From: Chryseobacterium sp. CH25
GTDB lineage: Bacteria > Bacteroidota > Bacteroidia > Flavobacteriales > Weeksellaceae
NCBI RefSeq assembly: GCF_004119455.1
Contig: NZ_NRQT01000001.1
Location: 124,001-188,000 of the forward strand
Reading direction: 5' to 3'
Length of the DNA: 64,000 nt
The translations under genes were made by a program, and so were the position numbers. Positions within the stretch are counted from its first letter, which is position 1, and each line of letters opens with the position of its first letter. Below are positions 55,443 through 64,000 of the stretch, piece by piece. Below the pieces are notes generated by a model. That model ran no database searches. It was given only the letters and a program-made list of their open reading frames with translations, and had not been told where the DNA came from.

Positions 55443-56266
55443 CTAATCCATCAAACTATTCAAACGATCCAAATCTTCCTGATCCAGCCAATGCTTATCT
55501 GTAATTGTAACCGTTCTTTTCGACCCATCCATATAAATAATATTTACCGATACTAATTTCAATGTTTCAACAATATCAGTAAGCCAAACATTATCAAAAG
55601 ACCACGCCCCTGAAGCTAAACTTTCAACCGGACCTATTCCTTTCCTACTCATATTAATACCTACTCTGTCTTTTACAGCATTTTTACCATAAAAATTGAA
55701 AGTGATATATTTAATTGTTTTTTTGCTGAAGTTTAATATTTTAAACTCTGCCCCTGTAAAGGAATAATCTTCTGTAGGAAATGCTGAAATGATGGCGATC
55801 CCGTTTTTCTCTTTACTGAAAATCCTGTCGTAAACCTCGCTTTTAAGTTTGCGCATATAAACCTCCGAGTATCTTTTTGACCATGAATCAAGACTATCTT
55901 TTTCAGCAGCGCTAAGACTATTTATTTTAGCTTTTACATCCGCTAATTGTTTTTGTTCGCCCTTCATTACATAAAAAACATTTTCATTTTCCGAATTATC
56001 TTCCATGTAGTATTTCTTTCCATCAAAATAAAAACCTATCATATTTTTTGTACTCGAATACCCTTTACACTCAGTAATATCTGTTACAAAAAGCATATCC
56101 TGGGGCTGATATTTTTTATCATAATCTCCTGTTCGATAACAAGATGTACTAAATGAAGGATAGATAAGTGAGCTTTTACTGCGTAAGACAGTCATTGAAT
56201 CTTTGGTAAACTGACAGGAATAAAGATGTGCAAAAAGATTACACTCAGAAACAATAGTTTTTTCAT
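55443..56266 (-). CDS. Lipoprotein of unknown function, N-terminus frameshifted
   Basis: The long frame (to 56303) lacks a sensible start. The ATG at 56264-56266 opens MKKLLFLSVIFLHIF in another frame. One T added near 56218-56223 joins it to SCQFTKDSMTVLRS, making a lipobox IFISC. The mature part is beta-rich (MLFVTDITECKGY, IIYMDGSKRTVTITDKHW) with a short helical middle. No family is recognised. It converges on apeA and is probably chromosomal background at the island's right edge. Confidence 0.65.
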
Positions 56267-56409
56267 GATTAAAGTTTCCGCAAATATAACAAAAAAACGA
56301 CATGAGATTTTACGGGTATCCTCAATTCTCATACAGATAGGTATATTCTAACCTCCCATAAATCCAGCAAAAAACACCACATTTCAAATATTGCATCTAT
56401 GATCTTCCT

Positions 56410-57699
56410 TTACATCCCCCTCCCTCTATTCCTACTCTTCCCCTTCTCTGCTTTCTGCTCCCCCATCCACACATTCTTAAAAGAAAACTCAAACTTGCCC
56501 ACCCTCTTATCAAACCTCAAATATCCCTGATACCTTTTTCCATTCTTATCCACCAGCCCATCCACATACGCCACTTCCCCAGCCTTAAGTTTCTCCATCT
56601 GCCATTTCTTAAGCTTCTTCCCTCTAAATACCTCCGGAACCGGTCTAAAATCTTCCACTCCCAATCTTCTTACATTTTTATCCAGCAAAAACTCCACATA
56701 CCTTTTATCCGCATTATACTGCACCGCAGCATTAAACAATGTTCCTCTGGCAGAAAGCATATTTTCAAGATACAGCGGTTTTCCTTCCCTTAGTATTTTT
56801 CTCTGCTGTTCATCCAAGGTCACTCCTTTAATCACCAGTGGAATCCTGACAAACTCAGCCCTGGCCTGAATCACCTCATTAGTCAGCCTATCTCTGCTAA
56901 TAAGTGAAGGCACCAGCTCTCCTGTAATCCTATGAACCAGGTCTACCACCCTTCCCATATTCCCATTACCCATAAGATTTCTTTTATCTTCTTCTGAAAA
57001 TAGATGTCCAAAGAACGGTATAGAAAAATCAGGCATCGTTCTTACAGGATGAAATATAAGTTCCACTTCACCAAAATCATTAGCCTTTAAAGAAAGCCTT
57101 GCTTCAATACTCCCCTTTACTGTTCCCAAATCAATATGTACCGGAACTAACTTATCTGTTTTATAGCCTTTCAGCATAGATTCCAAAACTCCAAGCTCCT
57201 GCAATATCTCTTTATTCAGCCCCAGCTTCTCCATCATCTTCCAGTTCATCTGCTCAGGCTTATATAAATAATTATTAGAAGCGTCCTCTCCTTTACCTTT
57301 CATTTCTCCTCCAGCCCTTCTATAAGCCTCTACACTATCAATAGAAATTTCATAGTTTTTCAATTCCCTTCTTCCTGCATGAGAACTGTCATTAATATAC
57401 TTCTGTAAGTGTAAAGCAGTCTGCCCGGCTTCATATTCCATTACCTTAAAAAACGAAAACTCTCCAGGCTCTTTAAGCTGATGATAAAATCCAGCATAAA
57501 ACTCCGCAAAAGAATTCTCATTAGAATCAATACTTACAATTTCTGCATTGTTCAGTTCCCTGGGATCTACACTATGCAGTTCACCATCCTCACCCAATCC
57601 CTGAACAATCCCAACAGTACCTGTTTCGTGATGTAACACCAGTAAACTATCTGCTTTCTTTTTAATGATATCCGGCTGTTCATTTGTCTCTGTATCCAT
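56410..57699 (-). CDS. DUF3945/DUF4099 domain protein
   Basis: 429 residues. DUF4099-like region: YLYKPEQMNWKMMEKLGLNK, LKGYKTDKLVPVHIDLGT, FFGHLFSEEDKRNLM, GNMGRVVDL. DUF3945-like region: GVTLDEQQRKILREGKPLYL and FNADVQ-type FNAAVQYNADKRYVEF, and again FRGKKLKKWQMEKLKAGE. Such proteins are carried by Bacteroidetes conjugative elements, often near topoisomerase genes. None is nearby, so this is probably a stranded element gene. Codon use is richer in G and C than in the neighbouring island. Confidence 0.82.
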   Translation of the reverse strand: MDTETNEQPDIIKKKADSLLVLHHETGTVGIVQGLGEDGELHSVDPRELNNAEIVSIDSNENSFAEFYAGFYHQLKEPGEFSFFKVMEYEAGQTALHLQKYINDSSHAGRRELKNYEISIDSVEAYRRAGGEMKGKGEDASNNYLYKPEQMNWKMMEKLGLNKEILQELGVLESMLKGYKTDKLVPVHIDLGTVKGSIEARLSLKANDFGEVELIFHPVRTMPDFSIPFFGHLFSEEDKRNLMGNGNMGRVVDLVHRITGELVPSLISRDRLTNEVIQARAEFVRIPLVIKGVTLDEQQRKILREGKPLYLENMLSARGTLFNAAVQYNADKRYVEFLLDKNVRRLGVEDFRPVPEVFRGKKLKKWQMEKLKAGEVAYVDGLVDKNGKRYQGYLRFDKRVGKFEFSFKNVWMGEQKAEKGKSRNRGRGM

Positions 57700-57813
57700 A
57701 ATGTTCTTAATTATGCAGATTTCAAATTACCATACCGGACAACTTTCTTCAAACAACAGGAGATAAAAGGCTGTAGTTGGCTTTGAATAGCCTTAGTATC
57801 CTTAGTATATACA

Positions 57814-57837
57814 AAGAACCTCCCAAAGGAGGTCCTT
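57814..57837 (-). terminator. Hairpin terminator
   Basis: AAGAACCTCC and GGAGGTCCTT form a stem with one mismatch and a four-base loop. It lies 75 bases downstream of the small Cys-rich frame on the minus strand. Confidence 0.5.
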
Positions 57838-57911
57838 CATAAAATCAGTAGAAACTTGAATAATTCAAGCATACAAATATAAAAAATCCCAGAATCTCTC
57901 CCAGGATAAAT

Positions 57912-58067
57912 CTAATAGCAGCCTTTACATTTGCTTTTATCAACATATACTTTATTACCGGATGAATTGGTATAATAACAACCTCCTTTATCCCCCCACA
58001 TTTAAGGTATAGCTACTATAAAACATCCTGAATTGCAATCACAATAAGCTGATATTATAACGATCAT
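57912..58067 (-). pseudogene. Small Cys-rich protein with internal stop
   Basis: The frame reads MIVIISAYCDCNSGCFIVAI, proline, stop (58002-58004), then MWGDKGGCYYTNSSGNKVYV and DKSKCKGCY. The GGCYYTNSSGNKVYVDKSKC part resembles the ends of small Bacteroidetes exported proteins. The internal stop and a nearby run of six G suggest a lesion or sequencing error. Terminator-like hairpins lie on both sides. Confidence 0.4.
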
Positions 58068-58418
58068 AAAAAAGCCTTCCATGTCAATAGGAAGGCAAAA
58101 GTTCAAAATGAATTATACATAAAGTGATGTGGTGTCAAACAGGTTTTCTCTTAAAAACCTGTTTAAACAGTAACAATGCACATGCCATATACATCACTGT
58201 TTATGGAAAATAACTTTTTTTAGTATACTTTAACACTCCTGCTTTACCTATCAATTTAATATTATGTCAACAAAAAATTAGTAAATAAATACTCTGTACA
58301 AAACCAAGGCGGTTTACATTTCCTTACAGTCACCAGAATAAAATCACTGATTATAGGGAGTGATTAGCAGATTTTAAAAGCTTTACTTTGAAAACAAAAG
58401 ATCAACTAAAAATACGTC
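58068..58418. other. Non-coding gap with two hairpins
   Basis: GCCTTCC/GGAAGGC near 58074-58095 and an AAACAGGTTTT/AAAACCTGTTT hairpin near 58137-58165. No supportable gene; the remainder should hold the promoter of the SUKH-like gene. Confidence 0.4.
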
Positions 58419-59363
58419 ATGGAGAAGGTAATCGAAACATTAATCCAAATGAACAGGTTTGAACAAGAAAAGAGACTTAGCTTAGAAGATATCAGAGTAC
58501 TAAATGAGAATTTAGGAAAACATATTCCCGACTTTTTTATATCCTATCTCAACAATTTTGGATTTAATGATAATTTATTTGGGGAAGTTTTTAATGAGGA
58601 AGATGATTTTGTAGAGCAAAATGAGATGATTCAGGAGTTAGGGTACAGTGATTATATTGCTATAGGTGATGCATACAATGAAAATCTTATTGTTGCACAT
58701 ATTGAAAATCAACAGCTGTTTTTAATAGAAGACGATCATTTGATTGATCTGGAAATGACATTCTCTCAAATGTTAATTCAAACTGTTGAAGCTTTAGATT
58801 CTAAAAAAATTGACATCATACAACAGGTGAATTCCGCTTATGAAAGTTTACAACATCATAAAACCACTTTGAGAAATTCTTTTATAGAGAGTTTTAGTCA
58901 ATTAAATTCAGCTGTCACCAACAATCAGGATAGCTTATATGGTGTAATTATTGCAAAAAACACGACGCATAATCTATACAGTTTATATGCAGGAAGTCTT
59001 AGTACTTTCAGATTAGAAATTAACAAGCAAACAGTAGACTACAATAATTTATGGAACCCAGAAAAAATGAATTATCATCAACCTATTTCTATAGATGAAA
59101 TTCTGAAAAATATTAAAACTGAAATTGATTATAAGGCGCTGGATTTATTGTTTTTGGACTTGTTGCGTGAATTAAAAGAAGAAGGGTATTTTATAGATCA
59201 AATGAATCGATTCTCAATTTCAATTCAATCAGATCATGTAAATTTATTTCCTGAAGATTCTTATCAAGAGTCTTTGATGAAGGAAAATAATCTGGAAACA
59301 AAAATCAGAAGATTTTGGGAATCACCGTATGATCGTACTCGATTATTAATAGAAACACTGTAG
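58419..59363 (+). CDS. SMI1/KNR4 (SUKH)-like protein
   Basis: 314 residues. The N-terminal 130 residues have the SUKH layout: LGKHIPDFFISYLNNFGF, then a beta segment YIAIGDAYNENLIVAHI and LFLIEDDHLIDLEMTFSQML. The C-terminal half is helical and unrecognised. SUKH proteins often act as immunity proteins against polymorphic toxins; no toxin gene is adjacent. It is monocistronic. Confidence 0.65.
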   Translation: MEKVIETLIQMNRFEQEKRLSLEDIRVLNENLGKHIPDFFISYLNNFGFNDNLFGEVFNEEDDFVEQNEMIQELGYSDYIAIGDAYNENLIVAHIENQQLFLIEDDHLIDLEMTFSQMLIQTVEALDSKKIDIIQQVNSAYESLQHHKTTLRNSFIESFSQLNSAVTNNQDSLYGVIIAKNTTHNLYSLYAGSLSTFRLEINKQTVDYNNLWNPEKMNYHQPISIDEILKNIKTEIDYKALDLLFLDLLRELKEEGYFIDQMNRFSISIQSDHVNLFPEDSYQESLMKENNLETKIRRFWESPYDRTRLLIETL

Positions 59364-59543
59364 CTTAGCAGATCTTTACTAAACGAAAATCTTTTAATGG
59401 AAAGCAATGAATGAGACATTTAAATTTAAAATTTGTTAAGCCGTTAGAATGCATTAATTTTACTAGTTTAATATACATCTTATTTCAGTTCCCATACATC
59501 AATTGATTCCAACATCCAAATTGAAAATCATTATCTTTAAACA

Positions 59544-59747
59544 ATGGAAAAGAGAGATCTACTCATCATAAAGTATCTATCAGAAGGTTATAAGATAACA
59601 GAAATCAGGGAACAACTCATTATTTACCACTCTATCACCATCAGTAAAAGTTTAATTGAAAAACGATTAAATACAATTTCTAAACAATATCAGGCAAAAA
59701 CATTATTTCAATTAGCAGTTCTCCTCACTAAAGAAAAAATTATTTAA
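59544..59747 (+). CDS. Small LuxR/HTH-type protein
   Basis: 67 residues with a GerE-like helix-turn-helix (LIIKYLSEGYKITEIREQLI, then SKSLIEKRLNTISKQYQAKT). No receiver domain. It resembles the isolated DNA-binding end of NarL/LuxR regulators found as small orphans in Chryseobacterium. A hairpin follows. Its target is unknown. Confidence 0.6.
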   Translation: MEKRDLLIIKYLSEGYKITEIREQLIIYHSITISKSLIEKRLNTISKQYQAKTLFQLAVLLTKEKII

Positions 59748-59763
59748 AAACATTAGCCAATAC

Positions 59764-59817
59764 TAAACCAACAATTAAGGAAATAAATATTGTTTTAGTT
59801 TCATAATTGTTGGTTTA
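59764..59817. terminator. Bidirectional hairpin terminator
   Basis: TAAACCAACAATTA pairs perfectly with TAATTGTTGGTTTA (14 bases) across a 26-base loop. It lies between the converging small HTH gene and the adhesin-like gene. Confidence 0.65.
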
Positions 59818-59874
59818 ATTTTGTTGCGTCTTCTTTTAGTAAACTTTATCAAAGAAGTAAATCAAATACAAGTA

Positions 59875-61854
59875 TCAGTACCTTACCATTAGTACCCCTA
59901 TAGCTGTTCTGTATAAAGCTCCGACAGGTAAGCCTGCTGCTGTTGCAGCTGCATTATCTGCGTATACGTTACAGCCTTCTATAATAGCAGGTGTTAACTG
60001 ACTTGCATTTTTAATAATATGCAGTTTAGCTTGTGGTGCAGTAGTGTTGATACCTACATTAATTTCATCTGGACTGTTAGAAGCTCCTAATACCATACTG
60101 TTACTGGTTTGTACTTTTGCACGATAACCAATGGCTGTACTGTTGCTAATCGTTGACAAATTAACTTGACTTCCAACAGGGCCGGAGTCATATCCTATAG
60201 CTGTATTATTATTACCTGTGGAATAAGCTAAGCTACCTCCTCCCATAGCTGTATTATAAGATCCTGTGGTATTATAGGACAAAGCACCATCTCCAAACCC
60301 ACTATTGCTATTTCCTGCCGTATTAGAAGCTAAAGTATATTGTCCGAAAGCACTGTTTCTCCATCCTGTGGTATTAACAGCCAGGGTATTATTCCCAAAA
60401 GCATTATTATAATGTGCTGTGGTGTTGGATGATAAAGATTTATATCCAAAGGCATTGTTAAATTCCCCTGTAGTATTTGTGGCTAAAGCGTCTCGACCAA
60501 AAGCATGGTTTCCAAATCCTGTTGTATTTGCCGATAAAGCTGATTTACCAAAAGCGTTATTATAAACACCTGTTGTATTATTTCGTAACGCTGTGTGTCC
60601 GTACGACGCATTTTCATTGGTTATTTGTCCGGCATGTTGATTGTTTATTTTAAAAGTAAGGGGTACGTCATTCAGTGTACCTAGAAAATATGTTGCAGTT
60701 GCTGTATTACCTGTATAAAACCATGCATCTGGATTAGATGGTATTAGGCTTGCTGTTGCAACACTTTTTAATACCCCTGTATTATCTACCATTACCACTT
60801 TATCTGTAGCTATGTTAGCTCCCTGGGTTGGTAAACTAACCAATTGCGCATTACCATTAACTTGTAGCAGCTCGCCTGTGTAGCGGGTCTCAAAATTATT
60901 AAAACCAATACCTACTTTACCATGCCCCAGAACAGTAAAAGCATCTGCCCTTGATACGCTATTACCTTTACCTATATTAAAAAGACGGTTTTTTCCTTCA
61001 TCTCCAACCAAACTTGTGTATGCATAATTAGTAGAAAACATACCGGCTACAAATTCACTATATCCATTTGCTGTATTTGAAGTACCTGCAGCTACCGAAT
61101 GAGCATTTAGAGTTTCGTTAAAGCTTCCTCCCAGAACAATAGAATGCGCGCCAATTGCTTTATTATAAATACCACCTATAACACCCGCTCCTTGTGCTTG
61201 TGATTCATTAGAAGTTCCACCTATAATAAAATTAGACCTCACAACATTTGAACTATTAGGATTTTTAATGGTCTTATTACCGCTTCCTCCTAAAATTGCA
61301 GAAAACTCTGTTTCAGCAATATTATTCGATCCTGATACTAGAGAATGTAAACCTATTGTGGCACTTGCAGAATGACCGGATCCCAAATGAACGGCTCCTC
61401 TTACATCCAGGCTAACCCCCGTAGTGGGATATGGGGTACCTATAGCTACATTACCGGTCTGGTATATATTTTCTGAATTTGCTGTTGCCGGATTTGTAGT
61501 GCCTTCTACGTTCCATGGCTCTGCTGCTGCCCCATTCGCTAATTTCTGCCAAACTGCTCCATCAAAATAATAGTACCCCCCTGTGGTTATATTTACAGTT
61601 TTAGTGGTTGTAGGTACTGCTGCAGCTGTTACATATACTATAGAACCTGTTTGTGCAGCAAGATATAGTCCATCTTTGGCCTTCAACTGGTTACCTGTTA
61701 ATCTTGGTGCTAATACCCCATCTACTTTAGTAAGATCTGCCGGTGATGCTGCAATATCAAGCGTTGCCTTGGGATCCGGTGTATTAACACCGATCTGACC
61801 TAATACTGCCACGGATAATAAAAGAGCAGATAAAATTGTAATATTTTTTTGCAT
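59875..61854 (-). CDS. Repeat-rich surface protein (YadA-head/tail-fibre-like beta structure)
   Basis: 659 residues with signal peptide MQKNITILSALLLSVAVLGQ. It is followed by the IGVNTPDPKATLDIA module common in Flavobacteriia cell-surface proteins. Middle segments (SGSNNIAE, GGSGNKTI, GGTSNESQ) and a run of about seven 16-17 residue repeats (NTTGxxNxAFGxxAL) resemble left-handed trimeric adhesin heads. The C-terminus has VGINTTAPQAKLHI. It is probably exported to the surface, perhaps for adhesion. The start is clear. Confidence 0.8.
   Translation of the reverse strand: MQKNITILSALLLSVAVLGQIGVNTPDPKATLDIAASPADLTKVDGVLAPRLTGNQLKAKDGLYLAAQTGSIVYVTAAAVPTTTKTVNITTGGYYYFDGAVWQKLANGAAAEPWNVEGTTNPATANSENIYQTGNVAIGTPYPTTGVSLDVRGAVHLGSGHSASATIGLHSLVSGSNNIAETEFSAILGGSGNKTIKNPNSSNVVRSNFIIGGTSNESQAQGAGVIGGIYNKAIGAHSIVLGGSFNETLNAHSVAAGTSNTANGYSEFVAGMFSTNYAYTSLVGDEGKNRLFNIGKGNSVSRADAFTVLGHGKVGIGFNNFETRYTGELLQVNGNAQLVSLPTQGANIATDKVVMVDNTGVLKSVATASLIPSNPDAWFYTGNTATATYFLGTLNDVPLTFKINNQHAGQITNENASYGHTALRNNTTGVYNNAFGKSALSANTTGFGNHAFGRDALATNTTGEFNNAFGYKSLSSNTTAHYNNAFGNNTLAVNTTGWRNSAFGQYTLASNTAGNSNSGFGDGALSYNTTGSYNTAMGGGSLAYSTGNNNTAIGYDSGPVGSQVNLSTISNSTAIGYRAKVQTSNSMVLGASNSPDEINVGINTTAPQAKLHIIKNASQLTPAIIEGCNVYADNAAATAAGLPVGALYRTAIGVLMVRY
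60190..60600 (-). repeat. Tandem coding repeats of about 48-51 bases
   Basis: About seven in-frame units with consensus NTTGxxNxAFGxxALxx occur inside the surface protein. The units differ at the third and variable positions, so they are diverged rather than freshly amplified. Confidence 0.75.
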
Positions 61855-61928
61855 AATTAAATGTTTAAATACTTTAGTTTTAAAGAAATGATTGTTTGAA
61901 ATTAGCCTGGAAGTAATGTGAATACAGA

Positions 61929-62051
61929 TTACTTTTTCAGTTTCTGTATTTCTTTTTGTAATTCTTTGATTCTCTTATCCTGCATATGAGCACTCATAAG
62001 CAAAATAGGCACGAATCGTTTTAATGATATCTGTTTTTTCTTCAGAAACAT
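61929..62051 (-). CDS. 40-residue coiled frame, probable tail of a lost surface protein
   Basis: Reads MFLKKKQISLKRFVPILLMS, AHMQDKRIKELQKEIQKLKK. It ends like the C-terminal coil of tail-fibre/chaperone-type surface proteins that follow such adhesins in Flavobacteriia. It is upstream of the adhesin on the same strand. It is either a short real gene or a 3' remnant. Confidence 0.35.
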   Translation of the reverse strand: MFLKKKQISLKRFVPILLMSAHMQDKRIKELQKEIQKLKK

Positions 62052-62523
62052 ACGAAAATGGATAAGATAAGCATTAGATAGTCAAAACATTAAAGGCTTT
62101 TCTCACTTATTGCAAGGATACTTGAGTAAAATTTTCAAGCTCCAACACTCAACAGTCAGAGATCCTTTATATAAATATTTGATGCAGAGATCATCTTTTA
62201 ATTTAGAATGGGTATAAAAAGTAGGTTTGGAAACATTGGACTTCATAATTATATGATTATTAAAGCCTTGTTGATTGAATAAGAAACAATCTTTTTTTTA
62301 ATTCTTTCTTGTGGAAGATTCACTTGGTTAAGTTTTTTGCAAAGATAAATAAAAAAATACAGACTTATCTGATCACTTATATGAGAATTAAATAATTGTT
62401 AAATTTTATAGGAATTGATTAAAAAAAAGGATTTATGAAAGTTTTTCTTAGTTGTAATTAATTTACATGACGTTGAACATTAACAGATTCTTTATTGACT
62501 TAATTGAATAGTATGATTAAAAG
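62052..62523. other. Intergenic region with a possible 47-residue frame
   Basis: On the minus strand 62103-62246 encodes MKSNVSKPTFYTHSKLKDDL followed by a Lys/Leu-rich end with two Cys; no family is recognised. The rest is AT-rich, including a TAnnTTTG-like box region, without other features. Confidence 0.35.
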
Positions 62524-62551
62524 ATAAGCCTTCTATAGATAGAAGGCTTAT
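62524..62551 (-). terminator. Hairpin terminator of the second crp-type gene
   Basis: ATAAGCCTTCTA pairs perfectly with TAGAAGGCTTAT around a four-base loop, 27 bases after the stop. Confidence 0.8.
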
Positions 62552-62578
62552 TGTGGTATTTAAAGCATATCTGGGAAT

Positions 62579-63175
62579 TTAATACATGATATGACGGCCA
62601 TTAATTTTAACAAGTTCTTCCTGCTCCATTTTTTTGACAGTTCGAATAACGGTTTCGACACACAAACCTGTCAAATTAGCAATCTGCTGCCTTGTCAAAG
62701 GGACTTCATAACTATACGGTTCCGGCTGATGTGCACATTCTTTAAAGTAATCCATTAAAGACATAATTTTAGTGCTTGGTTCTGATGCTGAATTACCAAA
62801 AAGCATTACATACTTATAAAATAATCTGTCAGAAAGATTTCTAAAAATCTGAAACATAAAATCACGATTTTCAGATACCAGTTTAAAAAAATTAGATTTT
62901 GAGAGTTTCAATAGCGTACAATCAGTTTTAGCTACTGCATTCATCGGATAGTTCTTTTCACTGAATAGCAGTGATTCTCCAATACTTTGTCCTTCCCTGA
63001 GAATATTTAAGGTAAATTCCTTTCCATCCTCATGGTAATTGTTCAATTCGACTGTACCCCTCACAATCTGGAAATAAAAATGTGGCATATCGCCCATTTG
63101 AAAGATAATTTCCTTTGCGGGATAATCTTCATAAACAGCTCCATTTTCGAGCAAAAGATTCTCATCGATGATCAT
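62579..63175 (-). CDS. Crp/Fnr-family transcriptional regulator
   Basis: 198 residues with a cNMP-binding-like N-terminal roll (FYFQIVRGTVELNNY) and a Crp-type HTH (LTRQQIANLTGLCVETVIRT). It is a clear paralogue of the protein at 10698-11315, sharing the QIxxGxVxLNxxxExGKEF and HTH segments. It has no Fe-S cysteine cluster. The recognition helices are nearly identical, so the two may compete for the same sites. Confidence 0.9.
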   Translation of the reverse strand: MIIDENLLLENGAVYEDYPAKEIIFQMGDMPHFYFQIVRGTVELNNYHEDGKEFTLNILREGQSIGESLLFSEKNYPMNAVAKTDCTLLKLSKSNFFKLVSENRDFMFQIFRNLSDRLFYKYVMLFGNSASEPSTKIMSLMDYFKECAHQPEPYSYEVPLTRQQIANLTGLCVETVIRTVKKMEQEELVKINGRHIMY

Positions 63176-63400
63176 ACTTTTATTTTTTAGATATGGTTGT
63201 ACAATGAAAATTCTTAGTAAAAATTGGTAATTTTTGAGTACAAAATTTATACCATCAACTCATTATTAAGGCAAGTTTGGGATCTATCTAGCAGGTACTG
63301 CCACGTGGGTAGAAACAAAATAAATATCTGAAAATAAAACTTTTAAATTAATTTAAAGGATAATGAAAGCAACCTTTACATAGAAAAAAAACATTATGTA

Positions 63401-64000
63401 TTATACAGCTTTCGCTATCACAAAACCTAGCACCAAGGCAATAATACCAGCAATAACAATCTTCATATAATCTGTTTTAGTATTATTCACCTCAGCATTC
63501 AATCTAAGATTTTCCTGCTGTAAAGATTCCATTCCAGCCTTTAGAGAAGCAGTCTTCTCATTAATAGCTGATTGTATATTTTTTTCATATAAAACAGCAA
63601 GCTCCTTTTTGTAACTATCCATTTCCTGCTGTCTCAGTTTTTGTTGCTCAGAAAAGTTCTTTTGCATTTCCTGAAGCTGTTTAGATGACAATTCCTGAAA
63701 CTTCTGAAATTCCTCCGTTCTTTTTGAAAGCTGTTCTGTCAAAGTCTTTATCTGTTCTCCATGTTTCTCCGAGAGATCTTTCTTTAGCTTCTCTACCTCT
63801 TCATTACGAACTTTAAGCTGTTCAGTAAAAGTCTTTACCTGATTTTCTGACTGCTCCTTAAAGGTCTTCTGAGCTTCGGTAAATTCATCATTTTTCTTTT
63901 TAAGCTGCTTTTCAAGTGTTAATACCTGTTCTGCAAACTGCTTACCTACATCTTTTTTAACCTCATCAATCAGTAATGCCCGTGAATTTGATTTTTCATG
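63401..64000 (-). CDS. Coiled-coil protein with C-terminal membrane anchor, truncated by window edge
   Basis: The frame stays open from the right edge; about 199 residues are visible. Repeated units (KTFTEQLKVRNEEVEK, KTLTEQLSKRTEEFQK) form a long coiled coil rich in Gln, Lys and Glu. The last 25 residues (MKIVIAGIIALVLGFVIAKA) are a transmembrane helix. It resembles tail-anchored filament or scaffold proteins; function is unknown. An internal TTG start near 63742 is not needed because the frame continues upstream. Confidence 0.75.
   Translation of the reverse strand, partial: HEKSNSRALLIDEVKKDVGKQFAEQVLTLEKQLKKKNDEFTEAQKTFKEQSENQVKTFTEQLKVRNEEVEKLKKDLSEKHGEQIKTLTEQLSKRTEEFQKFQELSSKQLQEMQKNFSEQQKLRQQEMDSYKKELAVLYEKNIQSAINEKTASLKAGMESLQQENLRLNAEVNNTKTDYMKIVIAGIIALVLGFVIAKAV

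Noticed and set aside
60190..60600. Regular repeats that could suggest a CRISPR array
   Set aside because: Period is about 48-51 bases, in frame within a coding gene, with variable repeats and no unique spacers.

Overview
The window looks like a chromosomal stretch of a Flavobacteriia member, most likely Chryseobacterium or a close Weeksellaceae relative. This is inferred from the low G+C sequence, SusC/SusD and RteC families, DUF6520 peptides, TAnnTTTG-type promoter boxes, weak Shine-Dalgarno signals, and a zeaxanthin-type carotenoid operon with a CrtYcd-like lycopene cyclase. No rRNA, tRNA, CRISPR array or intact transposase was seen.

Layout. (1) 1-2.8 kb: photolyase, ferrochelatase and a truncated MarR regulator. 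(2) 3.2-10.5 kb: a multi-gene phosphorelay with a REC-PAS-histidine kinase, a CHASE3-HAMP-GAF-kinase-REC-REC-REC hybrid, two lone receivers, and CheR- and CheB-like proteins without chemoreceptors. (3) 10.7-11.8 kb: a Crp/Fnr regulator and an amphipathic stress-type protein. (4) 11.9-17.8 kb: an eight-gene operon marR-crtI-crtB-SRPBCC-crtZ-lycopene cyclase-lipocalin-ribA. It runs from phytoene synthesis to zeaxanthin and adds a flavin-pathway enzyme. (5) 18-23.6 kb: an orphan HTH/RteC pair, a TPR-AraC regulator, and a small-peptide operon (lipoprotein, 57-residue protein, MauE-like redox membrane protein, DUF6520 peptide). (6) 23.7-31.1 kb: AraC regulators, three short-chain dehydrogenases with a repeated operator-like box, and a serine hydrolase. 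(7) 31.2-38.2 kb: SusC, SusD and an S9 peptidase, probably a peptide uptake and digestion unit. (8) 38.4-55.4 kb: an AT-rich defence island. It holds a type II-short CBASS (CD-NTase, E2-like protein, HNH-SAVED nuclease) with DUF3892, several HEPN/Abi-like proteins, resolvase relics, a two-gene SF1 helicase plus HEPN-like operon, and ApeA. (9) 55.4-64 kb: a lipoprotein, a DUF3945/DUF4099 mobile-element protein, a SUKH-like protein, a repeat-rich surface protein, a second Crp/Fnr regulator, and a coiled-coil protein running off the right edge.

How the parts work together. The two light and pigment units (phr-hemH-marR and the crt operon) carry paralogous MarR regulators and share an AATATACT-type box, so they may form one photoprotection regulon. 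CrtE, which makes GGPP, is not in the window. The island combines nucleotide-signalling immunity with several proteins carrying an R-x4-H HEPN ribonuclease-like motif. The tight helicase/HEPN pair at 48.4-52.8 kb is the best candidate here for an undescribed defence system.

A caution about sequence quality. At least six genes are broken by apparent single-base deletions, four of them in A or T runs of 6-7. This looks more like base-calling error than decay, so several apparent pseudogenes may be intact in the organism.
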